Shown: positions 15,571 to 25,441, numbered from the stretch's first letter. The stretch: DNA of 64,000 nucleotides from Pseudolabrys sp. (GCA_026125895.1 JAHCKG010000019.1:27029-91028); one strand, 5' to 3'. Program-made: numbers and translations. Notes: generated by a model not told the origin, from the letters alone.

Positions 15571-17510
15571 GCACGGCGATCGAGACCGGCGCCGCCGAAC
15601 TCAACGACGAAGGCCGGACGGTTGAAAAACCGTCCGGCGTCCGCGCCCTCGGCGTGCGCTGGCTGTCGGTCGCGCTCAGCCTGTTCGTTCTTTACACCGC
15701 GGCTTTCGGCCAGTTCGAAAGTCTGGTGCAGCGGCCGGTCTTCACCGCGCTGGTGGTGCTGATCACCGTTCTGCTCTATCCGCTCGGCGCGCATACGCGC
15801 TGGCGGCCGCTCGGCATCGCCGTCGATGCGGCGCTGGCGCTGCTCACCATCGCGAGCTGCGTCTACGTCACGGTCTTCAGCGACAAGATCATGGTCGATC
15901 TGCCGACCGCCGAATGGTACGACACCGTGCTCACCATCGGCCTCGTCGCCGCCGTTCTGGAAACGTCCCGGCGTGCCGTCGGCATCATCTTTCCCGCCAT
16001 CGTCGCCCTTGCGCTCGTCTATGCGCTGTACGGCCACCACCTGTCCGGGCCGCTGTCGCATCGCGCCTTCGACGGCGACTTCATTGTCGAAACGCTGCTG
16101 CTCGGCGATCTCGGCATCTGGGGCCTGCTCACCGGCGTGGCCGCCACCACCATCGCCGCCTTCGTACTGTTCGGCAGCGTGCTGCTGTTCACCGGCTCCG
16201 GCCAGACCTTCATGGATCTTGCCGTGCTGCTCGGCGGCCGCTCGCCGGGCGGCGCCGCCAAGATCGCGACCATCGCCTCCGGCCTGTTCGGCACCATCAA
16301 CGGCAGCGCGGTGGCCAATGCCGCCACCGTCGGCAACTTCACCATTCCGCTGATGCAGCGGCTGAAATATCCGTCGAAGTTCGCCGCCGCGGTGGAAGCG
16401 GTCGCATCGACCGGCGGCCAGATCGCGCCGCCCGTCATGGGCGCCGGCGCTTTCGTCATGGCCGAGATCATCGGCACCAGCTACGCCAAGATCATGGTGG
16501 CGGCGATCCTGCCGGCTTTCCTGTTCTATCTCGGCGTCTTCCTCACCATTCACGTCATCGCGGTGAGCCGTCATCTGCCCGTCGTTCCCGCGAGCGAAAT
16601 TCCGGCCTGGCGCTCGGTGCTCACCGTGCAGCGCATGCTGCCAATCCTCGCCGCCTTCGCCGGGCTGCTGGCCGGCGTGTTCATGGGCCGCTCGGTGCAG
16701 ACCTCGGCGTTCTGGGGCATCGTCGGCCTTCTCGCCGCCCACGCGCTGGTGACGTTGCGTTCGGCCAAGGACGTCAAGGCGCTCGGCACCGTGGTGCTGG
16801 AATCGCTGGCCGATGCCGGCAAGGGCCTGGTGCTGATCGGCGTGCTGCTGATCGGCGCGCAGATCCTCGTCGCCATGATCAACCTGACCGGCGCCGGCAT
16901 CGCGCTGTCCAACCTGATCGCGTCGATGGCGGGCGAATCGACCCTCATCCTCGCCGTGCTGGTGGCGCTGATCTGCCTGATCCTCGGCATGGGCATCCCC
17001 ACCACTGCGGCCTATGTGCTGGTCGCGGCCGTGCTGGCGCCGGCGCTGATGAAGGCCGGCAGCGGCACATTGGTCGCGCACATGTTCGTATTCTACTTCG
17101 CCACCATCTCGGTGATCACGCCGCCGGTCTGCGTCGCGGTGTTCGTGTCCGCCGGCATCGCCAAGACGCCGTGGCTGCCGGTCGGCATCGAGGCCTGCAA
17201 GATCGCGGCGGTGACCTATGTCGTGCCGTTCCTGTTCCTGATCTATCCGGGAATGCTGGCGGCCGGCACACCGTTGCAGATCGCCGATGCGGCGTTGTCG
17301 GGCGTGCTGTTCGTCATCGCCTTTGCCCTGCTGTTCGGCGGCGCGCGCATCACAGGTTCGCGGGCGCTGGACGTGGCGGCGACGATCGCGATGGCGGCGC
17401 TGGCGATCGCGCCCTACCGCATCGGGCTGGCCGTCTCGGCGCTGGTCGGCATCGGCCTGATCTGGGCATGGCGGCGCAACCGGGCCGCCCGCCCGTTGGC
17501 CGCTGCCTAG
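15567..17510 (+). CDS. TRAP transporter fused permease (DctQM fusion)
   Basis: A 647-residue inner-membrane protein in which the small (4-helix) and large (12-helix) TRAP subunits are fused, as is usual for TAXI systems. The large-subunit part contains GSGQTFMDLAVLLGGRSPGG, GTINGSAVANAATVGNFTIP, GGQIAPPVMGAGAFVMAEI and GMGIPTTAAYVLVAAVLAP. Transport is driven by the sodium or proton gradient. It begins at the ATGA overlap with the binding protein and ends the AtuA operon. No fragmentation is seen. Confidence 0.92.
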   Translation: MSTAIETGAAELNDEGRTVEKPSGVRALGVRWLSVALSLFVLYTAAFGQFESLVQRPVFTALVVLITVLLYPLGAHTRWRPLGIAVDAALALLTIASCVYVTVFSDKIMVDLPTAEWYDTVLTIGLVAAVLETSRRAVGIIFPAIVALALVYALYGHHLSGPLSHRAFDGDFIVETLLLGDLGIWGLLTGVAATTIAAFVLFGSVLLFTGSGQTFMDLAVLLGGRSPGGAAKIATIASGLFGTINGSAVANAATVGNFTIPLMQRLKYPSKFAAAVEAVASTGGQIAPPVMGAGAFVMAEIIGTSYAKIMVAAILPAFLFYLGVFLTIHVIAVSRHLPVVPASEIPAWRSVLTVQRMLPILAAFAGLLAGVFMGRSVQTSAFWGIVGLLAAHALVTLRSAKDVKALGTVVLESLADAGKGLVLIGVLLIGAQILVAMINLTGAGIALSNLIASMAGESTLILAVLVALICLILGMGIPTTAAYVLVAAVLAPALMKAGSGTLVAHMFVFYFATISVITPPVCVAVFVSAGIAKTPWLPVGIEACKIAAVTYVVPFLFLIYPGMLAAGTPLQIADAALSGVLFVIAFALLFGGARITGSRALDVAATIAMAALAIAPYRIGLAVSALVGIGLIWAWRRNRAARPLAAA

Positions 17511-17591
17511 CAGCCTTGCCGCTGGCGTCATGGACAGGGAGCGGCGCGGATAGTATGACCCGCCCGGCTTTCACGGCAGCAGGCAGGCGAC

Positions 17592-17798
17592 ATGTCGAAG
17601 CAGGAACAGCGTGCGGAGGCCGAGCGCCTGATGCGCGAGGCGATGGAGCGCAAGGGACTCGCCGTCAAGCAGGTCGATACGCGGATCGAGACCAAGTGCG
17701 GCAAGTGCGGCGCGGTCAACAAGGTCAACGCCAAGGTTGGCGAGACCCGCGTCATGTACAAGTGCAAGGATTGCGGCCACGAGCAGCGGGCGATGTAG
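17592..17798 (+). CDS. Small zinc-ribbon protein
   Basis: A 68-residue protein with an N-terminal charged helix (KQEQRAEAERLMREAMERKG) and a C-terminal zinc ribbon made by the pairs KCGKC and KCKDC. It looks like a nucleic-acid or protein-binding ribbon; a role is not known. It ends ten bases before the convergent YihY gene and has its own short upstream gap, so it may be monocistronic. Confidence 0.65.
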   Translation: MSKQEQRAEAERLMREAMERKGLAVKQVDTRIETKCGKCGAVNKVNAKVGETRVMYKCKDCGHEQRAM

Positions 17799-17807
17799 CC
17801 TGAGGCT

Positions 17808-18809
17808 CTAGGCCGGCGGCAATGACCGCCGCGCTTCGGCGACCTCGGAATTGAGTTCGGCACCGACCAGCACCACGATCGCCGTCATCCACAGCCACAT
17901 CATCAGGCCGATGCCGGCCCCGAGCGAGCCGTAAGTGGCGTCGTAATTGGCGAAACTGCCGAGATACCACGACAGCAGCGCCGAACCGCCGAGCCAGGCC
18001 GCCGACGCGAACGCCGCGCCCGGGCTGACCCATTGCCAGCGCGCATGGTCCCGATCCGGACCGAAGCGATACAGCACCGCCAGCCCCAGCATGACGGCGA
18101 CGAGCAACGCCGGCCAGCGCAGCAGCGGCAGAAAGGTGGCGTCGTAGCCGTAGAGCGGCAGGTACGACAGCATCACCGGGATGACGACGATGGCGGCGAA
18201 GGCGGTGAGCAGCATCGCCAGGGCGCCGAGGGTGAAGGCGAGCGACACCAGGTTTAGGCGAATGAAGGAACGCCGCTCCTTCACGCCATAGACGACGTTG
18301 AGCGCGTCGATGATGGCCTTGACGCCGGCATTGGCGCTCCACAGCGCCAGCCCAAGGCCGAATAGGAAGGTGAAGCTCAGATTGCCGGTGGTGCGGGTGA
18401 CGATGCTCGCCACCTGCTCGGTGACGATCGAGAAGGCGCCCGCCGGCATGACCGAGGCCAGCAGTCCGAGGTGGCCGCCGATGGTCGAGGCATCGGCAAA
18501 CAGCGCGTAACTCGACACCAGCGCCGTGAGCGCCGGAAAGATGGCGAGCAGCCCGTAGAAGACGACCCCTGCGGCAAGGGCGAGGAGCCGGTCGTCATTG
18601 ATCTCCTGGTAGGTGCGGTAAAGCACGTGTTTCCAGAAGGCGAACCCTTCAAGCCGGGGCTCGGCGGCCGGCTTCGGCCTGGCGGCGGCCTCGCCGTACC
18701 GATCCAGAATGGTGGATGCTGCGTATGTACCAGCAAGCGCCAGCGCGACCAGCAACGCGGGCCGGTTGCTCTGGCGGGCGGCGTTGAAGAAGCGGGCCTT
18801 GGTCCTCAT
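17808..18809 (-). CDS. YihY/BrkB family inner-membrane protein
   Basis: A 333-residue integral membrane protein of the YihY/virulence factor BrkB family. Recognisable parts are FWKHVLYRTYQEINDDRLLALAAG split over the first amphipathic helix, GVVFYGLLAIFPALTALVS, the NAGVKAIIDALNVVYGVKERR loop and the GSFANYDATYGSLGAGIGLMMWLWMTA helix. Five to six membrane helices are visible. The family was once taken for RNase BN, which is wrong; its molecular role is unsettled. I start at the ATG 18809; a TTG at 18836 would add nine residues. It is divergent from the carB leader. Confidence 0.85.
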   Translation of the reverse strand: MRTKARFFNAARQSNRPALLVALALAGTYAASTILDRYGEAAARPKPAAEPRLEGFAFWKHVLYRTYQEINDDRLLALAAGVVFYGLLAIFPALTALVSSYALFADASTIGGHLGLLASVMPAGAFSIVTEQVASIVTRTTGNLSFTFLFGLGLALWSANAGVKAIIDALNVVYGVKERRSFIRLNLVSLAFTLGALAMLLTAFAAIVVIPVMLSYLPLYGYDATFLPLLRWPALLVAVMLGLAVLYRFGPDRDHARWQWVSPGAAFASAAWLGGSALLSWYLGSFANYDATYGSLGAGIGLMMWLWMTAIVVLVGAELNSEVAEARRSLPPA

Positions 18810-18881
18810 ATGAGGAGAACCGAAAAAATCCGACAAAGTTTCGCCAAATCAGGGTCATGGTCCCTGAGCGGCTGGACGAAA

Positions 18882-18971
18882 ATGGGCTGTGGCTGGCGCG
18901 GCGCTAAAGGCTTCCCCCTGCGGCGATTCTGGTCTAAGCACCCGGCGCGGCCCCGCTGCCGCCCATCTTGA
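18882..18971 (+). CDS. Putative arginine-rich leader peptide of carB
   Basis: A 29-codon ORF in the carB leader beginning MGCGWRGAKGFPLRRF and ending RPRCRPS. Six codons are Arg (positions 6, 14, 15, 23, 25, 27) and two are Trp. It stops seven bases before a sequence that can form an antiterminator. The ribosome site is weak (GGACGAAA). In GC-rich DNA Arg codons are common by chance, so this may not be translated. If it is, the Arg richness fits control by arginine of a gene that feeds arginine synthesis. Confidence 0.3.
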   Translation: MGCGWRGAKGFPLRRFWSKHPARPRCRPS

Positions 18972-18977
18972 AGATTT

Positions 18978-19041
18978 GCGCTTTCCGGCCGGCTGACCGG
19001 GGTTCTCAGCCAGAAAGCGCGCGAAAGCGCGCCCTTTTTTT
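18978..19041 (+). promoter_or_regulatory. Candidate transcription attenuator ahead of carB
   Basis: Two mutually exclusive structures are visible. The antiterminator pairs GCGCTTTC (18978-18985) with GAAAGCGC (19013-19020), enclosing GGCTGA/TCAGCC (18991-18996 with 19006-19011). The terminator pairs GCGCGC with GCGCGC (19017-19022 with 19027-19032) around a GAAA tetraloop and ends in seven T (19035-19041). Bases 19017-19020 are used by both. The terminator is on carB's strand, 33 bp before its start codon, and no other plus-strand gene precedes it after 17798. Confidence 0.6.
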
Positions 19042-19073
19042 GTGCCCAGTTTCCGGGAGCTCGATACTTCCGA

Positions 19074-22000
19074 ATGCCCAAACGCACCGACATCAAGACC
19101 GTGATGATCATCGGCGCCGGGCCGATCGTGATCGGCCAGGCCTGTGAATTCGACTATTCCGGCACGCAAGCCTGCAAGGCGCTCAAGGAAGAAGGCTACC
19201 GCGTCGTCCTGGTGAACTCGAACCCGGCGACGATCATGACCGATCCCGACCTCGCCGACGCCACCTATATCGAGCCGATCACCCCCGAGATCGTCGCCAA
19301 GATCATCGAGAAGGAGCGCAACGTCGTCCCCGGCGGCTTCGCGCTGCTGCCGACCATGGGCGGCCAGACCGCGCTCAACTGCGCGCTGTCGCTGCGCCGG
19401 CTCGGCACCCTCGACAAGTTCGACGTGCAGATGATCGGCGCCACCGCCGACGCCATCGACAAGGCGGAGGATCGCGCGCTGTTCCGCGAGGCCATGACCA
19501 AGATCGGCCTGGAGACACCACGCTCCAAACTCGCCAATGCCTCCGAGCTCAAGCGCCAGGATCGCGAGACCTACAAGGCGCAGCGCGACCAGATCGCCAG
19601 CCGCGACGTTTCCGCCGACGAGAAGAGCCGTCTTCTCGCCGACTTCGAACTCGCCTGGAAGAAGGGCGAGCCGGAGCGCGCCGAGCGTTACCAGTCACAG
19701 GCGTTGATCGAGGCGCTGCAGGCACTCGACTACGTCGGCCTGCCCGCCATCATTCGCCCGTCCTTCACGCTCGGCGGCACCGGCGGCGGCATTGCCTATA
19801 ACAAGGCGGAATTCCTGGAGATCGTCGAAGGCGGCCTCGATGCCTCGCCGACCAACGAAGTGCTGATCGAAGAGTCGGTGCTCGGCTGGAAGGAATTCGA
19901 GATGGAAGTTGTCCGCGACAAGAAGGACAACTGCATCATCATTTGCTCCATCGAGAACGTCGATCCGATGGGCGTGCACACCGGCGATTCGATCACCATC
20001 GCGCCGGCGCTGACGCTAACCGACAAAGAATACCAGATCATGCGCGACGCCTCGATCGCGGTGCTGCGCGAGATCGGCGTCGAGACCGGCGGCTCGAACG
20101 TGCAGTTCGCCGTCAATCCGGAAGACGGCCGTCTCGTCGTCATCGAGATGAATCCGCGCGTGTCGCGCTCCTCGGCGCTAGCATCGAAAGCGACCGGCTT
20201 TCCGATCGCCAAGGTCGCGGCCAAGCTCGCGGTCGGCTACACGCTCGACGAAATCGCCAACGACATCACCGGCGGCGCGACGCCGGCATCGTTCGAGCCG
20301 ACCATCGACTACGTCGTCACCAAGATCCCGCGCTTTGCTTTCGAGAAATTCCCCGGCGCCTCGAACGTCCTGACGACATCGATGAAGTCGGTCGGCGAAG
20401 CCATGGCGATCGGCCGCACCTTCCAGGAGAGCCTGCAGAAGGCGCTGCGCTCGCTGGAGACCGGGCTGACCGGCCTCGACGAGATTCCGATCGACGGTTA
20501 CGACGCCGGCAAGGGCCCCGACGACGCCGACAACAAGGCGGCGATCCGCGCCGCGCTCGGCACGCCGACGCCCGACCGGCTGCTCAAGGTCGCGCAGGCG
20601 ATGCGCCTCGGCGCCACCGACGACCTGATCTACAACGCCTGCAAGATCGATCCGTGGTTCCTGCGCGAACTGCGGGGCATCGTCGAGGCCGAGGCCGAGA
20701 TCGCCGCCAAGGGTCTGCCGCCGACCGCCGGTCCGTTCCGGCGGCTCAAGGCCATGGGTTTTTCCGACAAGCGGCTCGGAAAGCTGACCGGCAACAGCGA
20801 CGACGCGGTCAGCGCCGCGCGGCGCAAGCTCGACGTGCGTCCGGTTTACAAGCGCATCGACACCTGCGCCGCCGAATTCGCCTCGCCGACGGCCTACATG
20901 TATTCGACCTACGAGACCGCCTTCGCCGGCCAGATGGCCAACGAGGCGCGGCCGTCGGACAAGAAGAAGGTCGTTATTCTCGGCGGCGGCCCGAACCGTA
21001 TCGGCCAAGGCATCGAGTTCGACTACTGCTGCTGCCACGCCTGCTTCGCGCTCAAGGATGCCGGCTACGAGACCATCATGGTCAACTGCAATCCGGAGAC
21101 GGTGTCGACCGATTACGACACCTCGGATCGGCTGTATTTCGAGCCGCTGACGCCGGAAGACGTGATCGAGATCATCGATGTCGAGCGCTCCAAGGGCACG
21201 CTGCACGGCGTCATCGTACAGTTCGGCGGCCAGACGCCGCTCAAGCTGGCGAGCTCGCTCGAGAAGGCCAATGTGCCGATCCTCGGCACCTCACCGGACG
21301 CCATCGACCTCGCCGAAGACCGCGACCGCTTCAAGAAGCTGATCGACAAATTGAAAATCCGCCAGCCGGCCAACGGCATCGCCACGTCGCCGGCCGCGGT
21401 GCGCGAGGTGGCCGACAAGATCGGCTATCCGGTCGTGATCAGACCGTCGAACGTGCTCGGCGGCCGCGGCATGGAGATCGTGCGCGACGGCGCGCATGCC
21501 GACCGCTATGTGCAGCGCCTCGCCGCGACGCTCGACAAGCCGTCCGAACTCATCGTGTCGGAGAAGAGCCCGCTGCTGATCGACAGCTATCTGACCGATG
21601 CCACCGAAGTCGATGTCGACTGCCTCGCCGACGGCAAGGACACCTACATCGCCGGCATCATGGAACACATCGAGGAAGCCGGCATTCACTCGGGCGACTC
21701 GGCCTGCGCCCTGCCGCCGCACTCGTTATCAAAAGACATCATCGCCGAACTCGAACGCCAGACGCGGGAACTGGCGCTGGCGCTCAACGTTGGCGGCCTG
21801 ATGAACGTGCAATATGCCATCAAGGACGGCGACATCTACGTGCTCGAAGTAAACCCGCGCGCCTCGCGCACGGTGCCCTTCGTCGCCAAGGTGATCGGCC
21901 TGCCCGTCGCCAAGATCGCCTCGCGCATCATGGCCGGCGAGAGCCTCGCCAGCTTCAAGCTCAAGCAGCCGAGCTACCGGCACAAGGCGGTCAAGGAAGC

Positions 22001-22550
22001 GGTGTTCCCCTTTGCCCGTTTCCCGGGCGTCGATACCGTGCTCGGGCCGGAGATGAAATCGACCGGCGAGGTGATGGGCCTCGACACGACGTTCGAGACC
22101 GCCTTCGCCAAGAGCCAGATCGGCGGCGGCACTAATTTGCCGCGGGCCGGCACCGTGTTCGTGTCGGTGCGCGATGAGGACAAGGCGCGCATCCTGCCGT
22201 CGATCAAGCTGCTGACCGCGCTCGGCTTCAAATGCATCGCCACCTCCGGAACCCAGCGCTATCTGGCCGAACACGGCGTCGAGGCGGCCAAAATCAACAA
22301 GGTGCTGGAAGGCCGGCCGCATATCGTCGATGCGATCAAGAATGGCGGTGTGCAACTCGTATTCAACACCACCGAGGGCGCCGCGGCGCTGTCCGACAGC
22401 CGGTCCCTGCGCCATGCCGCCCTCTTGCATAAAGTGCCGTACTACACCACTCTTTCAGGTGCCGTCGCGGCTGCGCAAGGCATAAAGGCCTATCTCGGGG
22501 GCGACCTCGAGGTCCGCGCGCTGCAAAGCTATTTTACCGGGCGGGGCTGA
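19074..22550 (+). CDS. carB: Carbamoyl-phosphate synthase large subunit
   Basis: The synthetase subunit that builds carbamoyl phosphate from bicarbonate, ammonia and two ATP. Its 1158 residues hold two homologous ATP-grasp halves. The first opens [22 protein letters not shown] and the second [20 protein letters not shown]. Each half has a glycine-rich loop ([26 protein letters not shown]), and a C-terminal MGS-like allosteric domain ([12 protein letters not shown] onward) follows. It is longer than the E. coli enzyme (about 1073) because of an insertion near residues 155-210, usual in rhizobia. Its leader carries a candidate attenuator. greA follows at 250 bp. Confidence 0.97.
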   Translation: MPKRTDIKTVMIIGAGPIVIGQACEFDYSGTQACKALKEEGYRVVLVNSNPATIMTDPDLADATYIEPITPEIVAKIIEKERNVVPGGFALLPTMGGQTALNCALSLRRLGTLDKFDVQMIGATADAIDKAEDRALFREAMTKIGLETPRSKLANASELKRQDRETYKAQRDQIASRDVSADEKSRLLADFELAWKKGEPERAERYQSQALIEALQALDYVGLPAIIRPSFTLGGTGGGIAYNKAEFLEIVEGGLDASPTNEVLIEESVLGWKEFEMEVVRDKKDNCIIICSIENVDPMGVHTGDSITIAPALTLTDKEYQIMRDASIAVLREIGVETGGSNVQFAVNPEDGRLVVIEMNPRVSRSSALASKATGFPIAKVAAKLAVGYTLDEIANDITGGATPASFEPTIDYVVTKIPRFAFEKFPGASNVLTTSMKSVGEAMAIGRTFQESLQKALRSLETGLTGLDEIPIDGYDAGKGPDDADNKAAIRAALGTPTPDRLLKVAQAMRLGATDDLIYNACKIDPWFLRELRGIVEAEAEIAAKGLPPTAGPFRRLKAMGFSDKRLGKLTGNSDDAVSAARRKLDVRPVYKRIDTCAAEFASPTAYMYSTYETAFAGQMANEARPSDKKKVVILGGGPNRIGQGIEFDYCCCHACFALKDAGYETIMVNCNPETVSTDYDTSDRLYFEPLTPEDVIEIIDVERSKGTLHGVIVQFGGQTPLKLASSLEKANVPILGTSPDAIDLAEDRDRFKKLIDKLKIRQPANGIATSPAAVREVADKIGYPVVIRPSNVLGGRGMEIVRDGAHADRYVQRLAATLDKPSELIVSEKSPLLIDSYLTDATEVDVDCLADGKDTYIAGIMEHIEEAGIHSGDSACALPPHSLSKDIIAELERQTRELALALNVGGLMNVQYAIKDGDIYVLEVNPRASRTVPFVAKVIGLPVAKIASRIMAGESLASFKLKQPSYRHKAVKEAVFPFARFPGVDTVLGPEMKSTGEVMGLDTTFETAFAKSQIGGGTNLPRAGTVFVSVRDEDKARILPSIKLLTALGFKCIATSGTQRYLAEHGVEAAKINKVLEGRPHIVDAIKNGGVQLVFNTTEGAAALSDSRSLRHAALLHKVPYYTTLSGAVAAAQGIKAYLGGDLEVRALQSYFTGRG

Positions 22551-22659
22551 ACGGCCCCTCCGGCAGACGGCATGTAAGGCCGGCAGATCCGACGGTCGCG
22601 GGTGGAGCGTCAAAGCTCGCCGCGGCTGGTCAGTGTTTTGGCCGGTTGAGGTTTCGAGA

Positions 22660-22692
22660 GGACTCCGGAGCGGATTTCCGTGGCCGGAGTCC
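22660..22692 (+). other. Perfect stem-loop in the carB-greA gap
   Basis: GGACTCCGG (22660-22668) pairs perfectly with CCGGAGTCC (22684-22692), and a nested CGGA/TCCG lies in the loop. No T-run follows on the plus strand, so it is not a standard terminator; it may be a carB 3' hairpin or part of a structured greA leader. The rest of the 22551-22797 gap shows no gene. Confidence 0.45.
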
Positions 22693-22797
22693 AATTATGA
22701 TGGGCCGGACCACGAGGGGCGGCCGTTTTGGATGGAAAGGCTTGGCGGCGCGGGCTCCTGATCGGAGCGACGCGGGACCGCCAGGAGGAGAAAGACG

Positions 22798-23271
22798 ATG
22801 GACAAGATTCCGATGACCGCCGCGGGCTACGCCGTGCTGGAACAGGAGCTGAAGCACCGCCAGTCGGTCGAACGCCCGCGTATCATCCAGCAGATCACCG
22901 AGGCGCGCTCGCATGGCGACCTCTCGGAAAACGCCGAGTATCACGCCGCCAAAGAGCAGCAGTCGCTGAACGAGGGCGCGATCGCCGAACTCGAGGACAA
23001 GCTGGCGCGTGCTGACGTCATCGACGTGTCGAAGCTCTCGGGCGACACCATTACTTTCGGCGCCACCGTCACGCTGATCGACGAAGACACCGATGAGAAA
23101 AAGGTGTGGCAGATCGTCGGCGAGCCAGAAGCCAACGCCAAGGCCGGCAAGATCTCCGTCACCTCGCCGATGGCGAAGGCGCTGATCGGCAAGGCCAAGG
23201 GCGCCTCGATTGAGGTCAACGCCCCCGGCGGCGCCAAAGGCTATGAGATCAAGAAGGTGGAGTGGAAGTAG
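22798..23271 (+). CDS. greA: Transcription elongation factor GreA
   Basis: GreA rescues backtracked RNA polymerase by stimulating transcript cleavage. Of 157 residues (normal length), the N-terminal coiled coil carries the family signature [20 protein letters not shown] with the acidic tip residues D and E. The C-terminal FKBP-like domain includes [20 protein letters not shown] and [14 protein letters not shown] strong ribosome site (AGGAGGAGAAAG) precedes the ATG. It ends at a clear intrinsic terminator. Confidence 0.97.
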   Translation: MDKIPMTAAGYAVLEQELKHRQSVERPRIIQQITEARSHGDLSENAEYHAAKEQQSLNEGAIAELEDKLARADVIDVSKLSGDTITFGATVTLIDEDTDEKKVWQIVGEPEANAKAGKISVTSPMAKALIGKAKGASIEVNAPGGAKGYEIKKVEWK

Positions 23272-23309
23272 GCTTCCGCCACCGGATTTCACCTGAGAAG
23301 AACCATCTA

Positions 23310-23335
23310 GGCCGGGGCTTGCCCCGGCCATTTTT
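23310..23335 (+). terminator. Intrinsic terminator of greA
   Basis: GGCCGGGGC (23310-23318) and GCCCCGGCC (23321-23329) form a nine-bp stem with a TT loop, followed by ATTTTT. It separates greA from the PatG-type locus, so that locus needs its own promoter. Confidence 0.88.
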
Positions 23336-23397
23336 GTTGACCCGTTGCCCGGCCCGCACGGCGGCCTGGCACCGTGCAGGCTAGCTCATGTTAAGGG

Positions 23398-23426
23398 TTG
23401 CATTTATCTCTTACACAAGTAATAGT
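23398..23426 (+). promoter_or_regulatory. Candidate promoter of the PatG-type locus
   Basis: TTGCAT (23398-23403) and AATAGT (23421-23426) are 17 bp apart in a locally AT-rich stretch 35 bp before the GTG start of the protease. The match to the sigma-70 consensus is moderate (3/6 and 4/6). Confidence 0.4.
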
Positions 23427-23461
23427 TGTGCTTGGATGGATAAACGCCTCTGGAGGCGAGA

Positions 23462-25441
23462 GTGGTCGGACTGCCAGATCAGATCGGCATGCTCGACCCG
23501 CCGGCCCGGCCGGCGGCAACGAATATAGCCGCCGCGCTGAATCTCGATGCCGTCTGGGCGGAAACGCGGGGGGATCCGGGCATTCGCATCGCGATCCTCG
23601 ACGGACCGGTCGACCTCGCGCAGCCGTGTTTCGCCGGGGCCCGGATCTCGACGCTGCCGACCCTCGCCGCCGCCACCGTCGATGACAGCCCGGCCTGTCG
23701 TCACGGCACCCACGTCGCCAGCCTCATATTCGGTCAGCACGGCGGTCCGGTGATCGGCGTGGCGCCGAACTGCACCGGATTGGCGCTCGCGGTGTTTTCG
23801 TCGGGCACCGATACAACGCCGGCACCGTGTTCGCAGCTCGACCTCGCTCGCGCCATCCTTCAGGCCGTCGAATCCGGCGCACACATCATCAACATCAGCG
23901 GCGGCCAGCTAACGCGAACGGGCGAATCCGAGCCGATGCTGGATCACGCCATCGGCGTGTGCGCCGAAGCCAACGTGCTGGTGGCCTGTGACCAGAACGG
24001 TGAGCCGCTCGACGCCAGCAATTGGGGCGCGACCTACCGGCAACATGGCGTGCTGGCGCCCGGGGTGAACATTCCCGGTGCCCTGCCCGGCCAGCGAACC
24101 GGGCTGAAAACCGGGACGAGCTTCGCAACGCCGCTCGTCGCCGGCGTCGCTGCCCTGCTTCTGAGCGCGCAACTCAAGCGCGGCGAGGCGCCGGATCCGC
24201 GCGCCGTGCGTGCGGCCCTGCTCGGCAGCGCCTTTCCGTGCAATCCGCAGCAAATCCGCGACTGCCGCCGCTTTCTTGCCGGACGGATCAACCCGGCCGG
24301 CGCCCTCGATCTCATTGGCACACACATCAAACCGAGTGGGGGAGTACCGACCATGAATGACACAACCGCATTGATGCCGAGCCTGTCGCCGGAAAATCCC
24401 GAAACAATCGCCCCGGGCATCGCTCATGAAACGGCGCGCACAACGCCGCCGGAAACGCGCGTCTTTGCATCGGAAACACGCGCGCCGGATCAACGGAACG
24501 TGGCACCGCAGGAAACCTTGCCCGGGGCGGCGATCCTGCCCGACGGCGTGAACCTTTCCGATTGCGGCTGCGGTTGCGGCGGCGGCAGTAGCAGCGGCAA
24601 GGAAAGCTGTTCATGCGCCGGCAATAAAACCGTGCAGCTCGTCTATGCGCTCGGCAAGCTCGGCATTGATTTCGGCACAGAAGCACGCCGCGACCGCTTC
24701 ATTCAGTACATGGGCGATGCCGCGGCGCCGTACGATCCCGTCAGACTCGGCGCTTATCTCAATGATAATCCGGACGAAGCCGCTTCGCTGATCTGGACTC
24801 TCAATCTCGACGCCACGCCGATCTACGCCATCGTGCCGTCGGGACCTTTCGCCGAGCTGGGCTATCGCCGCCTGCGCGAGGTTCTCGACGGTCAGACCAA
24901 GAAGGACGGCGTCGAGATGGTATCGGTGCCGGGCTATGTCGGCGGCAGCGTTACGTTGATGTCGGGGCAGAAAGTGCCGCTGATCGCGCCAGCCATCCGC
25001 GGGCTGCACGCCTGGTCGATCGGCGCGCTGATCAAGAGCGTGCTCGGCGCGAGGCCGCGCGCGGAAGCCGAACAATCTCTCTACGACGCGCGCGCGTCCG
25101 GCGTCAGCAATTTCCTGTCCCGCGTCTACTACGACCTCCGCAACCTCGGACTGACCGGATCGGAGCGGGCGCTCAACTACGCCGCCACCAACGCCTACCA
25201 GGCTTCGCAGGTCATTACGATGGCCGGCAGCGAGGGCCGCGAACTCGATACCATCGTCGTGCGCAAGAGCCCGGTCTGCCGGCCCGACTCCGAGTGCTAC
25301 GACGTCGAGGTGAGCTTCTTCGGACCGGACAACGTGCTCAAGGCCAACCGGGTCTTCCGATACACGGTGGATGTCAGCGACGTCATCCCGGTCACGATCG
25401 GCGACATCCGCACCTTCGCCAAGCGCGGCTCAGGTACATAA
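23462..25441 (+). CDS. Subtilisin fused to PatG-type C-terminal region (cyanobactin-maturation-protease-like)
   Basis: A 659-residue protein with two parts. Residues about 25-290 are an S8 subtilisin domain with the triad D47 (IAILDG), H81 (HGTHVA) and S220 (GTSFATP), plus substrate-cleft IINISGG. A Pro/Thr-rich linker leads to a Cys cluster CGCGCGGG and CSC (368-385). Residues about 388-652 closely resemble the C-terminal region of cyanobactin proteases PatG/PatA: VQLVYALGKLGIDFGTEARR, EAASLIWTLNLDATPIYAI, FLSRVYYDLRNLG, ALNYAATNAYQA, VFRYTVDVSDVIPVTIGD. In cyanobactins PatA cleaves the leader and PatG macrocyclises. The GTG start at 23462 has GGAGG five bases ahead. No signal peptide is seen. 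Two precursor-like peptides follow; no cyclodehydratase or exporter is adjacent. Confidence 0.85.
   Translation: MVGLPDQIGMLDPPARPAATNIAAALNLDAVWAETRGDPGIRIAILDGPVDLAQPCFAGARISTLPTLAAATVDDSPACRHGTHVASLIFGQHGGPVIGVAPNCTGLALAVFSSGTDTTPAPCSQLDLARAILQAVESGAHIINISGGQLTRTGESEPMLDHAIGVCAEANVLVACDQNGEPLDASNWGATYRQHGVLAPGVNIPGALPGQRTGLKTGTSFATPLVAGVAALLLSAQLKRGEAPDPRAVRAALLGSAFPCNPQQIRDCRRFLAGRINPAGALDLIGTHIKPSGGVPTMNDTTALMPSLSPENPETIAPGIAHETARTTPPETRVFASETRAPDQRNVAPQETLPGAAILPDGVNLSDCGCGCGGGSSSGKESCSCAGNKTVQLVYALGKLGIDFGTEARRDRFIQYMGDAAAPYDPVRLGAYLNDNPDEAASLIWTLNLDATPIYAIVPSGPFAELGYRRLREVLDGQTKKDGVEMVSVPGYVGGSVTLMSGQKVPLIAPAIRGLHAWSIGALIKSVLGARPRAEAEQSLYDARASGVSNFLSRVYYDLRNLGLTGSERALNYAATNAYQASQVITMAGSEGRELDTIVVRKSPVCRPDSECYDVEVSFFGPDNVLKANRVFRYTVDVSDVIPVTIGDIRTFAKRGSGT

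Noticed and set aside
15483-17531. A 682-codon minus-strand open frame
   Set aside because: Antisense shadow of the fused TRAP permease; low-complexity His/Asp/Arg composition and no domain.
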